43,368 nucleotides of DNA from NCBI GenBank assembly GCA_025399215.1, contig MU621232.1, positions 1 through 43,368 of the forward strand. Reading direction: 5' to 3'. Positions 1 through 13,700 of this stretch are shown here, in pieces. Positions within the stretch are counted from its first letter, which is position 1. Every line of letters begins with the position of its first letter. This stretch comes from Globomyces pollinis-pini (taxonomy: Eukaryota > Chytridiomycota > Chytridiomycetes > Rhizophydiales > Globomycetaceae). The notes beneath the pieces are model-generated. The model made no database searches. It saw only the letters and a list, made by a program, of their open reading frames with translations, and was not told the DNA's origin. The position numbers and the translations under genes were made by a program.

Positions 1-130
1 TTAAAAAAAGTCACATGCATCATTTGGACTGTTTTGAGACCTCACGTATGACAGTCATCAAAGTGGTTCAGTTTTAGTTAGTGAATTTATTAAGATAATG
101 TGCCATATAAGTAGTTTATCCATTGGATTA

Positions 131-1071
131 TTAAGCTTGTGACCTTCTTGTTGATGGTATCTTGCGATGTTCACGCGATGCGTTCTTCTTTCTTCTCTTT
201 TCCAGAAATTTCTCCATAGATACACCTTTTCCAATTGATTTGAACTTTTCAACTAGTTCAAGTTTTTTCTTTTCAGCTAACAAAATCAGTTATGAACGTA
301 AACAAGAGTATCAATGCAAAAAACTAAAATGATGTTGACTTACAATTTTTCATATAAAATGGTTTCTTTCCTTGTTTAACTAATTCCAATTCTTTCTTTT
401 TCCAACCTTTTTCCATTTCCATTCTCTTTTCCTTTAATTTTCTAGCATTTAACTTTGAGGTCAATTTTGTGAGTTGACCTTTTAAATTTGCTTTTTTCTC
501 TACATCTTTTTCAGTTGCGATTACTTTTTTTAATTGTTCTACTTCCGATTCTTCGTACTAACAAATTAATGAAAGATTGAATACTTGATGAATAAAACCA
601 TAAGATCTTTTGAATAATTCTGGATTTAATGTTCCAGATAATGGTTCAAATCTTGGATCTCTGAATTTCTAATAATAAGATTCTAATAGAATATACATTA
701 TTATTTGATTCTATGATAGTTCTTTTTCTAGTGACTGGTTTTTTTGAAGTTATTTCTTGCGGCATATTTTTATCATCCCTTTTGAATATTTTTTTCTTTT
801 TTGGAGTTTCTTTTTCTTCTTCTTCTTCTTCTTCTTCATCATCATTTGTAGTAATTTGATTTTTTTTTTTTGATACTTTTGAATTATAAATTGAATTAAA
901 AGATTTTGAACCTAAAGAATCTCTGACTTGAATCAAGTTTCCAAATGATATTTCTTCTAAATCCTGATTTTTTAAATCCAATTTTTTCATTTGTTTTTTT
1001 AAAATGAAAAAGTGTTTAGGTTTTTTTTGATCTTTTTTTCTTTTAAATTGTTTGATCTTTAAATATGGCAT
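131..1071 (-). CDS. RRP36: rRNA biogenesis protein Rrp36
   Basis: Rrp36 is a nucleolar component of the 90S/SSU processome needed for early 18S rRNA cleavages. I join four exons: 1071-697, 668-585, 557-344 and 276-131, separated by introns of 28, 27 and 67 nt, giving 272 aa. The family signature RDPRFEPLSGTLNPELF is restored by removing the first intron. The lysine-rich coiled-coil follows, and the C-terminal block with KKPFYMKN, EKFLEKRRKN and REHRK is typical of the family. The N-terminal part holds the conserved DLEEISFGNLIQVRDSLG segment and an acidic run. The first ATG (1071) overlaps the divergent MAGO start. Met28 at 990 is an equally good start, gives 245 aa and leaves room for a promoter. 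The family call is firm; the start is uncertain. Confidence 0.9.
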
Positions 1072-1623
1072 TAGAAGAGTTTTATGTTCGATATTAGTAG
1101 AAATTGATGGAATTAATTATTAGTGTCGGTCATCAAGGAAAGTTTGGTCATGAATTCTTGGAATTCGAATTTAAACCTGATGGAAAATTACGTTATGCAA
1201 ATAATTCAAATTATAAAAATGATACAATGATTAAAAAGGAAGGTTCGTAATAGATCTTTCACTAATCTAAAGTTTATGTTAGTCAAACATTAATGGATGA
1301 ATTAAAAAATATTATTGAAAAGAGTGAAATTATGAAAGAAGATGATTCTCAATGGCCTGAACCTGATCGAGTTGGACAACAAGAATTAGAAATTGTATTA
1401 GGTGATGAACATATTTCATTTACAGTAATATTAATGAACTTACAATTAGACTGCAAAAATTGGATCATTACAAGATGTATCTAATAGTAAAGATCCTGAA
1501 GGATTAAGAGTATTTTACTACTTGATTCAAGATTTAAAATGTCTAGTATTCTCTTTAATTGCGTTACATTTCAAGGTAATTCAATAATAATTTAAACACC
1601 TTTTTTAGATAAAACCAATTTAA
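1065..1623 (+). CDS. MAGO: Mago nashi homologue, exon junction complex core
   Basis: Mago binds Y14/RBM8A and clamps eIF4A3 on spliced mRNA about 20-24 nt upstream of exon junctions. Exons are 1065-1096, 1124-1242, 1273-1424, 1450-1575 and 1609-1623; introns are 27, 30, 25 and 33 nt. The product is 147 aa, against 146 for human MAGOH. Near-invariant blocks are visible: [64 protein letters not shown] and the terminal IKPI encoded by a 15-nt last exon. The second intron ends in AAAG rather than TAG or CAG. The presence of an exon junction complex subunit fits the very intron-rich gene content. Divergent from RRP36, with overlapping ATGs. Confidence 0.95.
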
Positions 1624-1759
1624 ATTTCCTATAAATTTCTAAATTAGTTAATGAAATGATGTCAGTCTAAACTTTGATTTATAGTAATGAGTGACTTTGT
1701 GTAACAAACGGTCAATGACATTTGAGTGGCTTCTTGTCTTGAATTCTTGACTCTTCAAA

Positions 1760-3641
1760 ATGGATTCTGGAATTCTACATAAACTAATCTTCAAAGATGA
1801 TCATGAAATGTTAGATCAGGAAATCATTGCTAATCCAAACAAATTAAATGAATTGTTTCGTGGTCAAACTCCTTTAACGTTAGCTGTACAATTAGGTCGT
1901 TTGAATTGTGTCCAAATATTATTAAAACATAATGCAACTACTTTAAATACTAATTCGGCTGGTTGGTCTCCTTTTCATGAATCAATTTCTTATGGTGATC
2001 GTCAAATCATGAAATTACTCTATTCTTCTAAAAGACACGAATATTCAAAATGGGTAGATGATAAAGGAAAAGCTATTTTAAAAGAATTATCAAATGTAAA
2101 CCATTTTCTTGACTCCATTATTCAATAACATGACTACTTCAAACCTTTGGTAATCACTCACATTTCTTTTAGGATCTTCAAGATGTAGTGATGGAAATGA
2201 ATTGGTCATTTAAATCATTCATCCCATTTGTTAGTTCTTTATGTCCTTCGGTAAGCGATATTGGTCACTGATCATTAGGATACATATACTGTATGATCCT
2301 ACTTGATTCATTATAGATTTACAAAAAAGGATCAAATCTTCGTATTGATACGACCTTGGTGGGATTCGAGCGACTAAACTGGATTCGTATGATCCATACC
2401 TCTAACTGTAGGTGGAAATATTTCAATTGTATTCCGAGGCGAAGGAGAAGGTTTGTATTGGTTTTTAATAAGATAGATGCAAAATTGGTTATCATCGATC
2501 ATGATACAAAAACAATTCAGCAAATTTGGCCACGAGATTTTTCGTAAACGATGTCTGTCCTCACCTTTAGCATAACAGATGATGCAATTGAAGAAGAACT
2601 ATCAGTAAATTTAAACACCCCAATTGTATATTATTAGTTGTTAAATCTAGAACGCGGCACCACATGTTCAGTGGGACTATACCAACATTTCTAGAGCTAA
2701 AAGTGGATTTCTGGCCTTTAAGGTAAGTTTTTATAGTGTGCTTCCTATGTCTTTTCCTTTTCTATACTTGTGGATAGTAGTTAATTGTTTTTTAGTATGA
2801 TAAGAATGAAATGATTGAACAATGGCCAACTTCTGTATGGAATGTAGACGAATTTAGAGTTCAATTCAAGACTCGTACTGAGCATTTGAATGCTAATCCA
2901 TTACCCAAATTCAAGATTATGGAACAAAAGGAACAAGAAAAGAAAGCAGCTAGAGAATTGAAGAAAAAACAAAAGGCAGCCAAGCCAAAGTCGAGATTTG
3001 TTATTGCCAATCCTGATGTATCAGAATCGGATGATGATGACCAGGATGCAGTGTTTACATCTGCTGAAAAGGACGAAGAAGAAAAGATTCGTAATTATAA
3101 ACCTGGATATAGAAATATCCAAGATGGTGATGATGATAAAGACTATAAAGATTGGAGAATGGCAAAGAAAGCATTTGAAGAATTGGCAGCTTTTAGACCA
3201 ACTCTTGACCCACCTCCCAAACCAATGACCTCCTTTGAGGAGTATGCCAATGGTACTACTGATTTGTACTTGGGGAGACAAATGACAGTAGAAAGCATTG
3301 ATCGAACATACAGTGGAAAGTTATGGATGTATAAACCTACTGGAGATCCGAACACTGACCTTGGAACTGTTCCATTGAAGGCATCTGTTCTCTTCCCGTT
3401 ATTAGAATTAGTTGGTATGGGAAATGAACATATTAGATCGTTTAATGATTTCACCAGTCAAAAGTTACCGGAAGGATTTCCAGTTCAACTAGAAATTCCT
3501 ATTGGTATGTTACCCTTATCTGCAGTTGTGAAATTCCAGCATGTATTAAACAAATGCGATGTTGAAGACAATTGGTTTGAAATCCCGGATATTACTGACG
3601 GATATCGTGTTGGGGAAGTGCTACAAGCCACTGAAGAATAA
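1760..3641 (+). CDS. ANKRD13-like ankyrin/GPCR-chaperone domain protein
   Basis: Members of the ANKRD13 family are membrane-associated adaptors in endosomal trafficking of ubiquitinated receptors. I place nine exons: 1760-2095, 2173-2250, 2279-2290, 2317-2386, 2412-2450, 2477-2543, 2571-2604, 2651-2722 and 2796-3641 (517 aa). Two to three ankyrin repeats lie in about the first 120 residues (GQTPLTLAVQLGRLNCVQIL, AGWSPFHESISYGDRQIMKL). The GPCR-chaperone domain follows, with MEMNWSFKSFIPFVSSLCPS, DTYTIYKKGSNLRIDTTLVG, IIDHDTK and AKSGF. The C-terminal half carries a charged Asp/Lys-rich insertion and ends in a conserved segment with LQLEIPIGMLPL-like character (PVQLEIPIGMLPLSAVVKF). Exon 3 is only 12 nt. 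The exact boundaries of the 46-nt intron at 2605-2650 are the least certain. Confidence 0.85.
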
Positions 3642-3687
3642 ATTTTTTTGTTCCATTAATTTCGTTAGCAATTCAATTAGTTTTGAG

Positions 3688-4562
3688 ATGGGAAAAAAAT
3701 CAGATCAAGTTCAATTAAAAGATACGAAAGCTCATAAAAAGGATACTGAAAAGTCTTCCAAACGAAATCGAGATTCAATTGAAAATGATTCTATTGTCAA
3801 GAAATCAAAAAAGTCAAAAAAATCCAAACAGGATGATGATGATGGTAGTACTCTCGAAAAGAAATCTAAAGAAATTGATGGGGATAGTACTACAAAACCA
3901 AAAAAATCCAAAAAATCCAAATCAGATAAAGAAGAGAAAAAGATAGAATTAAAGTCTACTAAAGTCAAAGACACCATTGATACCGTTGAAAAAGTAGGTT
4001 CAACTCCATCCAATTCTGATGATGAAAAACCAAAAAAGAAATCTAAAAAAGAAAAGAAATCTAAATCCAATGATGTAGAACCAATCGAAAAGAAATCAAA
4101 AAAATCTAGTAAATCCAATGATGTAGAAATTGAAAAATCAAAAACAATGTCGACAATCAAAGTGGATTCAAACACTAGTGAGATACCAATCAAACTTTCA
4201 AAAACAAATACATCTATCACTGAAAAAAAAACTAATGACAAGATCACCACAGAAATCAAACCAAAGGTAATCCATTGTAGAATGTATAATTTCTTTAGCC
4301 TACCAATGCATGGAATGATTGGTCAAAAGCTTCATTTGATGGTGATGCTGAACGAAAAAACAAGTTTTTGAAATTATTGGGTGGAAAGAAATCAACAAAT
4401 GTAGACAAAATCTCCCAACCAGTAACGAATAACAGTAATACTAAAGATGCTATTGTGAATGAAAAACAAGTGGTGAATGAATTGGAAAAACAATTTGAAA
4501 TGGGACGTTCGATTCAAAAAGAATTCCGAAAAGGTAGAAAAGTAGGATTAGGATTTCATTAG
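3688..4562 (+). CDS. KNOP1-like nucleolar protein with C-terminal SMAP domain
   Basis: Two exons, 3688-4266 and 4299-4562, are separated by a 32-nt intron and give 280 aa. The first 190 residues are low-complexity Lys/Ser with repeated KKSKKSKKSK-type runs and acidic patches, as in nucleolar/nuclear proteins. The C-terminus is the small acidic protein-like (SMAP) domain: WNDWSKASFDGDAERKNKFL, LLGGKK, then a QFEMGRSIQKEFRKGRKVGL-type tail ending in GLGFH. This arrangement matches lysine-rich nucleolar protein 1 (KNOP1) in layout. The basic region is too biased to support orthology, so only the SMAP domain is a firm call. It starts 46 bp after the ANKRD13-like stop, in the same direction. Confidence 0.75.
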
Positions 4563-4894
4563 TTCTTCTTGGATTGAAATAAATGCTATATTTAACTGAA
4601 GACTTGAGGATTTAACGCACATAGCAAGATTTTGTACTTTTTGATGGTTATTACTATTGAAAGCAAAAGATTTCAGTTTTAGACTGCTATAGAATTTTGT
4701 ATTTCTTTCCTAGAAACAACTATATCTAATCTTCCACCACTTTTTTGCAGATCTCATTAAGGTTATGATACTGTACATCATTGATTCTAATTTGAATCCA
4801 TTTGTATTGAGTTCATTCAGAAATCAACATGTGTGTGTTGTAGAGAATCCATAAATGGAAGAGTTTATCTGTTTACAATTTCTTATTTTTTCCA
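4563..4894. other. Intergenic stretch without recognisable gene
   Basis: These 332 bp separate two co-directional genes. I see no ORF or spliced exon chain on either strand, no tRNA and no repeat. It is AT-rich and probably holds the 3' end of the SMAP-domain gene and the promoter/5' leader of PIH1D1. Confidence 0.5.
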
Positions 4895-5851
4895 ATGGAT
4901 TTACGAGAAACTCTACGACAAGAAGCTATGGATGATGATCCACAACTGAACAAATTATTACAAGAATTCTCAAAGAAGAAGCAAAACTCTCCAGAACCTA
5001 TTTTACCTACAAAAGTATCCATTTTAGATTTAACCTTAGGGATTTGTGATAAAAACAAAACTTGTTAAAGCAACAGAAACTTTTGCTATTAATACTAAAG
5101 TGTTTATTAATCTTTGTCATTCTCCTGAAATACCTGCACCACCTTTACTGAGTAGAATTGAAATTTCAAAGGCAATTCAAAATGGAGATAATCAAACGTA
5201 TAAAGTCCCAATGTCTTTATCGCAACCTAGAACAGATCTAGATAAAGGTTTATCAAGTCTTATTTATTGAACTTAGTGGGATCTATTTGTATTGTATTAG
5301 ATGTTTGTATCAATACTGCACCATATCATCATGCCATTGAAGAAGTAGAATTCAAAGAATTTATTATGAGTTTAGCAGTGGAGTGGATAGAACAAAAACA
5401 AAAATTCGAATTACATCGAGGTATTTAAACTATCTAATCTTTAGAACTTATTTTACCTAAAATGATGGCGAAAGGGGATTTAGTACCTCATTTTATTGCG
5501 AGAGCGAAAAGACCTGTGATCTTACCATTGGTAGAAGAAACAAATGGCAAAATCTGTTCCACTCCAAAATATCAATTTATTCTAGAGCCAGAAACAGACC
5601 CAAAATTCTTAGCAGTTCAAATTCACTTACCATTATTAGTAAGTTTATTGTATTTAATTTCTTAGAAATCAGGTCGTGATTGTAGCTTGGACATTGAAGA
5701 AAACAGATTAATATTTTCCAATTCTCAATACTTACCACTTGATATTAGATTACCATATTCCATTGATGTTGATAAATCTGGTGCTAAATTTGATTGCACC
5801 AATCAAAACTTGTACGTCACCATGTCAATCGTTCAAGACTATTCCGAATAG
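4895..5851 (+). CDS. PIH1D1: PIH1 domain protein, R2TP complex subunit (Nop17/PIH1D1-like)
   Basis: PIH1D1/Nop17 links the RUVBL1/2 ATPases and RPAP3 to HSP90 clients in assembly of snoRNPs, RNA polymerases and PIKKs; paralogues assemble axonemal dyneins. Exons are 4895-5014, 5040-5247, 5277-5420, 5445-5638 and 5666-5851, with introns of 25, 29, 24 and 27 nt (283 aa). The PIH1 N domain shows GFVIKTKLVKATETF, KVFINLCHSPEIPAPP, YKVPMSLSQPRTDLDK and the VLDVCINTAPYHHA-type strand. The C-terminal part (SLDIEENRLIFSNSQYLPLD, LPYSIDVDKSGAKFD) looks like the PIH1 CS-like domain. A paralogue such as PIH1D2 cannot be excluded without alignment, but the DLDK-containing PIH1 core fits PIH1D1 best. Confidence 0.82.
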
Positions 5852-5957
5852 TTAAATAAATTATTTAAAATCGTTATTCCAATGTTTGAAATTGGATTTT
5901 TGGGAACATTGGACCAACTCTGGTTCAAACATTTTTTTACATCCTCAAAGATTTAAA

Positions 5958-6522
5958 ATGTGGTTATCGGATACGCAGAGTAATGGATTGAAAATACAAA
6001 GTTAATGTTTTGAATAGAGATCGGAGTTGGATTGACAGGATTTGGAGTATTTTTTATGATCCTGGGGATTTTGATGGTAAGAAATCTTACAACTCATGTA
6101 AAAAGTTCTTTGATGGTGGATTCCTTGCCATTGGAAATGTATTACTTTTAAACTTAATCAAAAAGATATTGTTTTTAGGTGGAATTACTTGTATAATTGG
6201 ATTTTCAAAGACAATCACTTTCTTTGGGAGAAGAGAGAAAATCCGTGGTACAGTATGCTTTTTCTTGGGTGTATTATTGGTGTTCTTAAAATGGGCATTT
6301 GTAGGTGTCTTCTTGGAAGCCTTTGGATTCATTAATCTATTTGGGTATATTTACTTGTTTCTCAATTCTAGTGATTTTCTACCTGTGGTCGTAAACTTTC
6401 TACGTAACGTTCCAATGTAAATAAGTATTATAATACTCACAATCAGAATTGGAAATATCTTAAACTTACCTGGGATTGCCTTCTTCGTGGACAAACTTAC
6501 AGGTGCTAAACTTCCCGTATAA
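5958..6522 (+). CDS. GOT1: Golgi transport protein GOT1
   Basis: GOT1 is a small tetraspanning membrane protein acting in ER-to-Golgi vesicle traffic. Six exons: 5958-5979, 6018-6076, 6106-6138, 6166-6344, 6372-6416 and 6447-6522. Introns are 38, 29, 27, 27 and 30 nt; the product is 137 aa, and the family is about 138 aa. Visible are the MWLSDTQKIGVGLTGFGVFF start, a FFDGGFLAIGN loop, IIGFSKTITFF, DFLPVVVNFLRNVP and NLPGI.SFVDKL near the end. Two of the 27-nt introns (6139-6165 and 6345-6371) contain no in-frame stop, so unspliced RNA would insert nine residues within or beside membrane segments. Introns two and three end in AAAAAG. Confidence 0.92.
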
Positions 6523-6650
6523 TTTACTCTATTTTGGAACCGTATATCTTTTGAAAACCATTCAAATAAACAAATTAAAATCAAATAGAAATGTGAAAAA
6601 TTCAAAGTATTGTCCATATCGTATATATTCCAATGAATTTAAGAAAACGT

Positions 6651-6999
6651 TTAACCAGATTTACCAGGTGGATTTTGGTTCATGCGACGCTTTCCGAATG
6701 AAGCAACAGCGTTTACAAATCGACGAGTGTATAATAATCGCTTCTTAGCACGACCTTGATATTAATAATCATAATGCTTTACCAGTAACCTTTTTCTTCT
6801 TTTCTTGCTTATCAACCTTTGGAGTTTGACCTTTTACTTTACCAGCACGAGCGAGGGAACCGTGGACTTTACCCTTTAAATGTTAATAATGGCGTCTTTG
6901 TGAATGAAATCCGTAAAGTAAGTGAGATTGTGTCAATCAATTTGATAATGCGATGGATGGATGGATGTATTTATGTGTAGTTGTTTGAAACCTTACCAT
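6651..6999 (-). CDS. RPS30: 40S ribosomal protein eS30
   Basis: Small basic protein of the 40S subunit near the decoding site. Exons are 6999-6997 (the ATG alone), 6873-6783 and 6754-6651, giving 65 aa. After the Met it reads [20 protein letters not shown] and then [34 protein letters not shown] and a GKSG end, an unmistakable eS30. There is no ubiquitin-like (FAU) fusion: the coding sequence starts directly at the ribosomal part. The first intron, right after the start codon, is 123 nt, the longest in the window; this resembles first introns of ribosomal protein genes elsewhere, which often enhance expression. The second intron is 28 nt. Both introns end in AAG. It converges on GOT1 with 128 bp between the stops. 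Confidence 0.95.
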
Positions 7000-7197
7000 G
7001 TTTGAATGTGAAAAGTTACGACTGTGAAATTTTTTAGTTTTGTCACAATTTTGTGACAAGCCGTTTTCAGAGAAGATTATATCCAAGTCAATATGCTTCA
7101 AAGTGCATCTCAATAGACGTGCGCGTTAAAAGTTTCATCAACTGACTTTATTCAATAAAATGTTTAAATGTATAATGGTAAACACACACATGCATTG

Positions 7198-10659
<3,462 letters not shown>

Positions 10660-10709
10660 CGAAAAAACAAAAAGTTACAAGTGGACAATTTGCACTCTTT
10701 CTACATCGG

Positions 10710-13700
10710 ATGCTGGACACGAAGGAATCAAAGGATGACGTTCCGACATTCAAATTCAGAGCTTCTTGGACCGATTTGGAACAGCAATCTCTAAAGGATT
10801 CACTATCTGATTCAGTCCTCATTCCAACAACTCACTTGGCGGCTCAGGCTGGAAATATTATGTGCTTGGCTGTAGATGGAACTCTGTTGATTTACCAACT
10901 TAATACTCTTGAAGGAACTGTCGTATTTGGTATTCCATCTCCTCTTTAATTGAAGATTGTCCGATTGAGCACCTCGCATTAGACTCCTCAGGCAACTTGC
11001 TTGTTGTCGCTGATAGTCTCGGCGCTGTGCATTTTGTTCATACTCCGTCACATCAAGTGTTCTTCTCTCATCGGGTCTGTTCAACTAATATTCTCCATGT
11101 TCGAAGTTTTGTGAATATCTCCATTATCACTACTGGGTATCTTTCTAAATTATAATACTTCTAGAATCACTTCAGAACTCATCATTATGTTATTTGACGA
11201 CTCTTTAATACGGATACGTAACATCCCAACACAACAGTTCACACTAAACGAATATGACCCGATTACATTCAGATCAATGGTGAGCAATGTATTATTTATC
11301 TGTAGTTAAAAGAAAGTATTGCAACTGAGGTGACACGAGTTGATCATTCTGCAAACAGTTGGATGGTTGCCTATAGAACTGGGGACAAGAAGCGTATTTT
11401 AGTTTCTACTGAAGGTTTGCTCTGATCTCAATTAAATCTTTTTTCAGATTCGATATATATATATAGTGCAGATGCAACACTAACACTCTTAGATACTATA
11501 GATTGCATTAGAAATATTAAAAAGTGCATCCCAATCATTCAGAAACAATTGTTGGCTGTAATTGACAATATTGGGGATGTATTTATCATTGATCTGATAA
11601 GGTAACTCTCAATACCAGGACATGATTCTTAGTATGGTTATTATCGCCAAAAAATTGGTTCCAGATGTTGTTGATATCGTCGCTATGCCGGATGAGAATC
11701 AATACGATTCCTCTTTGGTGTGTTTATTAAAGGCATTGCCAAACACTTATTCCATTATTGTACTGGATGTACCATCGTTACTACCATGTTGCAATGAAGT
11801 TGGAAATATGATCATATCTGATTTGATGCCAATCTTGCTGACCTTTACAACGGAGCTTTACAATATGTGTCGATTGATATCTTTAGACGTTTCAAACGAA
11901 GTCGATCCCCAAATTTGTTTCAAAGAAATTTGTTTAGAGAGCAGTAAAGTGGTCAAACCAAGTCCGTTGGTATTTACTTCTTGATAACTGTAGAAAATCA
12001 CAAACATCATAACGGAAAATTTTGAGAATGAGGAGTCCCTATTACAGTTCCTTTCTGATATATCAGTAATAACTCTAGATTTAACAGAAGGATACAAACA
12101 TCCTTGTAGAATTTGCTGTGAGTAGCCAATTAGCAGACACTCATTTGGTGAATACAGCGCTGGAGTTTATACGCAGCAGACTGTTAGAAATACAATCTCC
12201 TGCCGCCCACACGATCCGAAACATGCATAGGCGATTAATATCTTTTAAAGAACACTTGATTGGACACGGATATATTTGGTCAACTTGGGCCAGCTTTAGA
12301 GATTCCAGCATGCTTCAAAATGTCCAGATTGCTTTAACAAATAATGATATTGATCTTGCTTGTCTTTTGTGGGCCCGACATCATATAGGTACTTCCAATT
12401 TTGAACTAAAATTAACAGATGATGATCTGGTGACTAATGTACAAGATATTCTGCTCGAAATCCCGTTGCGCATCCATGTACCATATCTATTGAAATTCTT
12501 GAAGTTGATTTTAAAACATCAATTTGTTTCCAATGAATTGCATGCAATTCAGAAATGGATTTGGAAGTTCGCCGAAAATATTGAAATGATATTACATAAA
12601 CCAAAGGATGCATTATTATTATTACGAACTGCACTCTTACCCGAACCTATAAATACACCAAATTTGAGTCAGTCACTGTCACCCACTGCTATTATTCGCA
12701 TTTTAACGGAAAATGGTCACGATAGTACTTCGGTCAACAAAGATTTTTATGAGATGGTTCACAGCAGAACTAAGGCTTTGGAAGATATATTAGAATTGGC
12801 AGTACGATTATCTAATTGATTCTTAGGTTTCGTCGGAATTTTTCATTACATTGTCCGATTACGAAAAATCTACACCATCAATTATTGGTAATTTTGTAAA
12901 ACTAACCAAATTAGCTATGTCATTAATTGATAGAATCCAAGCTCCCGAATTAATTCCTAATACTATTGAAAAGCACGTGGTTCCTTTTATCACCAAGCAT
13001 CAGTTGCCACTGGATCAAATCTTACAAAGCTATTGTAATGACATTATCGAATCTTGTTTAGGTACACATAGTGTTTTAATTCATAAATAGATTGGGAAGG
13101 AAGGGTACTGGTGGTGTTGAACATGATAACATCTATTGATACGAAAGGTGAAGTCTTACTGGAATGTATGAGAAGAAGCCCTATTCCTTGGTCTGAAAAT
13201 TTAGACATACAAATCATGGAGGTAAGAACACTAGATTTTCTTAAAAAGAGTTATCAAATGTGGTGGGACCATTCCAAGGAGAAATTACTGAACAGCATAA
13301 ATTAATGAAGTTGAGAAAAATGATTCAAGGATACGGAATTAATTCATTTAATGTGTCTGACTTGCAATTAGCCAAAAGATTGATTCCATATATTTTAAAA
13401 CGAGTCGATTCACTAACAGCTGTTGAAGACGCATTTCAAGTAAAAGCAGTATTTTGATAAACCTTAGTGTGTATCACTTTACAACAATTATAACGAAATT
13501 GACATATATAGTATGAGGCTTCAAGTTCTTGTTAAGCACAGGTCTCTGGCAAGATTTGAGGCGCTGCTACGTAACGGAAAAGAATTGGAAGGGATTTCAG
13601 ATAGTTATTCAGCACCAGCAAAATCTGCCATCTTACAAGAATTCTTGTGTTGGGTTGATATGCAACTAGAAATGCATGATGAAGGAGGTTTGCTTCACTT

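Noticed and set aside
3732..4259. Long minus-strand ORF of 175 codons opposite the KNOP1-like gene
   Set aside because: It is the shadow of a Lys/Ser repeat region (giving Phe/Leu/Asp/Ser runs). The plus strand has the recognisable SMAP domain.
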